Below, one piece after another: positions 5,188 to 7,080 of a stretch of DNA of 7,080 nucleotides; the first letter of the stretch is position 1, and every line of letters starts with the position of its first letter. Source of the stretch: Eubacteriales Family XIII. Incertae Sedis bacterium (GTDB taxonomy: Bacteria; Bacillota; Clostridia; Peptostreptococcales; Anaerovoracaceae); the NCBI GenBank assembly GCA_031278255.1, contig JAITKU010000203.1, positions 1 through 7,080 on the forward strand, written 5' to 3'. A program made the position numbers and the translations under genes. The notes under the pieces were generated by a model that was given only the letters and a program-made list of their open reading frames with translations, was not told the DNA's origin and searched no databases.

Positions 5188-6516
5188 TCATTCCTCCGTT
5201 TCCGCGCGGCTGCTGTCACGGCCGGACAGAGTGCGGTTCACAAACTGCCGTGCGGCCCGGCCGGAACGACCGCCCTGCCGCAGTTCCCACTGCAGGGCCG
5301 CGCGCGCCAACGCGTCGTCCGCCGCAAGGCCCGCGCGCCGCGCTATGCCGCGCACGATGTCGAGGTATTCCGACTTGTTCGGCGCGCTGAACGTGACGGT
5401 CAGGCCGAAGCGATCCGCGAGGGAACGCTTCTCCTGCAAGGCGTCGTTCAGGTTGATCTCCTCAAGGTCCTCCCGCTCGCGCCAAACTTCCTTGACGATG
5501 TTGCGCCGGTTCGAGGTGACGCAGACCAAGATGTTGGCGGGCTGCGCGTGTACGCCGCCCTCCAGCGCGGACTTAAAGGCTTTATACCCCGTTTCGTTCT
5601 CTTCAAATGAGAGGTCGTCTATGAATACGATGAATTTGCAGCCGCGCGGCGCGAGCGCGTCCATCAGCGCGGGCAGGGCGTCGATCTCCGCCTTGGGCAG
5701 GGCCACGAGCCGCAGGCCGCGCGATCCGAACCTGTTTAGGAGCGCCTTGACGCTCGAGGATTTCCCCGTGCCGCGATCCCCGTAGAGCAGCATGTTGCTA
5801 TAGGGTCTGCCGCTTAAAAAAAACGCCGTGTTTTCGATGATTTTTTCCTTTTGCGACTCATATCCGATCAGATCGTCGAAGCAGACGGGATCGGGCCGTT
5901 CCACGCCGACAAGCCCCCGCCGCCAGTAAAAGGCGGCGTAGCGCCCAAAAGCGCCGCAGGCCGCGCGCGCGTAATACGCGGCCAAGGCTTCGGCCGCCTC
6001 CGCATCGTCCGCCATCCGCAAAATCGGGCCCGGGTCAAAGCCGGCGTCCTCCGCCCCCGCACGGCCCAAGACGGGCGCGCGGCGCGCGGCGGGCGGACGC
6101 ATATCCGCTGCGCAGGGACGCCCGCCGCCAAGCACCGCGGCGGCGCGCTTCCAGTCAAAGGCATAGAGCGCTCTCAGCGCCGGCATCTCGGCCGCGGCCA
6201 GCGCGCGCATACCGGGTTCCGCCTCGCCGCGCTCCGCCGAGAGACTGAACGCGTTTTCCGACTCCGCGACAAGCCGCGATACGTGCCGCCGCCAATACGT
6301 GCCATCCGCCTCCCCCGCGGGCCCGGGCCGGGCCGCGGCCAAAAGGCCCCGCTGCACCTCATAATAAAGACGAAAGGCGCCCTCGCCCACAGCCGGCGAG
6401 GCGGACTCGCTGTAGAGCGCGCCCGCGATTTCGACGGTCTTTGCGGCAAGCGTATCCCTGCGCACATTGTCGAAGAGAATCAAGCTTTCAAGTTCGATTT
6501 TTTTCATCATAGCCAT
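5188..6516 (-). CDS. DUF815-family AAA+ ATPase
   Basis: A 442-residue cytosolic protein. Its C-terminal half is a DUF815 ATPase. FDDLIGYESQKEKIIENT (about 213-230) leads into Walker A GDRGTGKS at 246-253. Walker B is FIVFIDDLSFE at 295-305, with Asp-Asp where many AAA proteins have Asp-Glu, as is usual in this family. The sensor-1 region is VTSNRR at 333-338. A helical lid follows (FGLTVTFSAPNKSEYLDIVRGIA, about 372 on). The N-terminal half (1-205) is weakly conserved, rich in Ala, Arg and Gly, and encoded by the most GC-rich DNA of the window. The family's role is not established; members resemble helicase-loader/DnaC-like AAA proteins. ATG 6516 gives MAMMKK, and ATGs at 6510 and 6507 are also possible. 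None has a strong Shine-Dalgarno, only GGA about ten bases upstream. The gene follows glyA by 21 bp and is coupled to the M50 protease gene. Confidence 0.9.
   Translation of the reverse strand: MAMMKKIELESLILFDNVRRDTLAAKTVEIAGALYSESASPAVGEGAFRLYYEVQRGLLAAARPGPAGEADGTYWRRHVSRLVAESENAFSLSAERGEAEPGMRALAAAEMPALRALYAFDWKRAAAVLGGGRPCAADMRPPAARRAPVLGRAGAEDAGFDPGPILRMADDAEAAEALAAYYARAACGAFGRYAAFYWRRGLVGVERPDPVCFDDLIGYESQKEKIIENTAFFLSGRPYSNMLLYGDRGTGKSSSVKALLNRFGSRGLRLVALPKAEIDALPALMDALAPRGCKFIVFIDDLSFEENETGYKAFKSALEGGVHAQPANILVCVTSNRRNIVKEVWREREDLEEINLNDALQEKRSLADRFGLTVTFSAPNKSEYLDIVRGIARRAGLAADDALARAALQWELRQGGRSGRAARQFVNRTLSGRDSSRAETEE
5193..5197 (-). promoter_or_regulatory. Shine-Dalgarno for the M50 protease TTG start
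   Basis: GGAGG lies in the codons just before the ATPase gene's TGA (5188-5190), nine bases upstream of TTG 5183. No in-frame ATG is available nearby: the ATG at 5189-5191 reads into a stop after three codons. This suggests a non-ATG start with translational coupling to the upstream gene. Confidence 0.6.
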
Positions 6517-6537
6517 CGCTCAAAATCCGGCCGGGCC

Positions 6538-7080
6538 TTACTCGAAGTCGAACTGTCTGACCTTATACAGCGGGAAAGCCCCGCACAATTCCCGCACGAT
6601 CGCGCGCGCCCTGTCCGCGTAGACCTCGTCCCCCGGATGGTCGAGTACGAGCGCGATGGCTTCCGCGACGCGCACGGTTTCAGCCTCGCCGAAGCCCCGC
6701 GTCGTCAGGGCGGGCGTGCCGAGCCTGATACCGCTCGCGATGTTCGGGCCGTTCGGATCGTTCAGTATCGTGTTCTTGTTCGTCGTGATGTTGGCGGCGT
6801 CCAGATATATCTCCGCGTCCCTGCCCGTGACGCCCTTGTTCATGAGGTTCACCAGCACGAGATGATTGTCCGTACCGCTCGACACGAGACGGAAGCCCTT
6901 GTCCATCAACTCCCGCGCCAAAACCCGCGCGTTGTTTCGCACGCGCTTTTGGTACTCCTTGAATTCGGGCAGCGCGGCCTCCCTGAAGCAGACCGCCTTG
7001 CCCGCAATGATGTGCATGAGCGGGCCGCCCTGCATTCCGGGGAACACGCCCTTGTTCAGCTGCTTTTCAAACGCCGCTTT
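6538..7080 (-). CDS. glyA: Serine hydroxymethyltransferase, C-terminal fragment
   Basis: The last 180 codons of glyA; the N-terminal part, including the PLP-binding lysine, lies beyond the right edge. The enzyme is a cytosolic PLP protein that interconverts serine and glycine while charging tetrahydrofolate with a one-carbon unit. The fragment holds the family's landmark blocks in order: VFPGMQGGPLMHIIAGKAVCF, with only conservative changes from the E. coli enzyme, then SSGTDNHLVLVNL, the NKNTILNDPNGPNIASG substrate-pocket loop, and GIRLGTPALTTRGF, whose Arg binds the substrate carboxylate. The reading frame is open to position 7080; the ATG at 7035 and GTG at 7047 are internal codons and not starts. 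It ends FDFE-TAA, 21 bp before the DUF815 gene, with no terminator between, so co-transcription is likely. Confidence 0.97.
   Translation of the reverse strand, partial: KAAFEKQLNKGVFPGMQGGPLMHIIAGKAVCFREAALPEFKEYQKRVRNNARVLARELMDKGFRLVSSGTDNHLVLVNLMNKGVTGRDAEIYLDAANITTNKNTILNDPNGPNIASGIRLGTPALTTRGFGEAETVRVAEAIALVLDHPGDEVYADRARAIVRELCGAFPLYKVRQFDFE

Noticed and set aside
4816..5610. Plus-strand frames opposite the M50 and DUF815 genes
   Set aside because: They cover the junction of two well-supported minus-strand genes, have no motif, and are best explained as shadows.
6519..6537. GC-rich palindromic bases between glyA and the DUF815 gene as a terminator or operator
   Set aside because: The symmetry (GGCC/CCGG) is only a few bases long, with no T-run and no room for a promoter; chance in GC-rich DNA is sufficient.

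Overview
The window looks like chromosomal DNA of a Clostridia-class Firmicute, probably an uncultured gut-type lineage. The reasons are a perfect CIRCE heat-shock operator before clpB, strong GGAGG Shine-Dalgarno sites, a DUF815 ATPase of the type common in Clostridia, and the start of a surface protein with a 'C-x4-HTHTD' segment seen in many gut Firmicute cell-surface proteins. Coding DNA is clearly GC-rich by eye and the spacers are strikingly AT-rich. Taxonomy is inferred from gene content only.

Every supported gene lies on the minus strand, so the reading order is from high to low coordinates. At the right edge is the C-terminal part of glyA (serine hydroxymethyltransferase). It is followed after 21 bp by a DUF815 AAA+ ATPase and then a multi-pass M50-family (site-2-protease-like) metalloprotease, whose ribosome-binding site lies inside the ATPase gene's last codons. 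These three form a tight, probably co-transcribed group.

Next comes a regulatory spacer with a perfect inverted repeat (CIRCE, 4373-4399) and then clpB, which encodes a full-length two-ring disaggregase. No convincing intrinsic terminator follows clpB. An AT-rich spacer carries a good sigma-A-type promoter (TTTACA-N17-TATAGT). This drives a two-gene unit: a small coiled-coil protein of unknown function, overlapping by four bases (ATGA) with a type I signal peptidase gene. That unit ends at a clear rho-independent terminator near 354-384. After about 160 bp of AT-rich DNA with a likely promoter, another gene begins. It encodes an exported protein with a signal peptide followed at once by CNLQEHTHTD, and it runs off the left edge.

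The right two thirds are largely housekeeping (one-carbon metabolism, protein quality control). The left third is the less-described part: a conserved-looking coiled-coil/signal-peptidase pair beside a Cys/His-motif surface protein, which may be a small export or cell-surface module. No RNA gene, mobile element, CRISPR array or origin was seen. There is no gene-free stretch above 300 bases; the longest (192-444) holds the terminator and promoter described.
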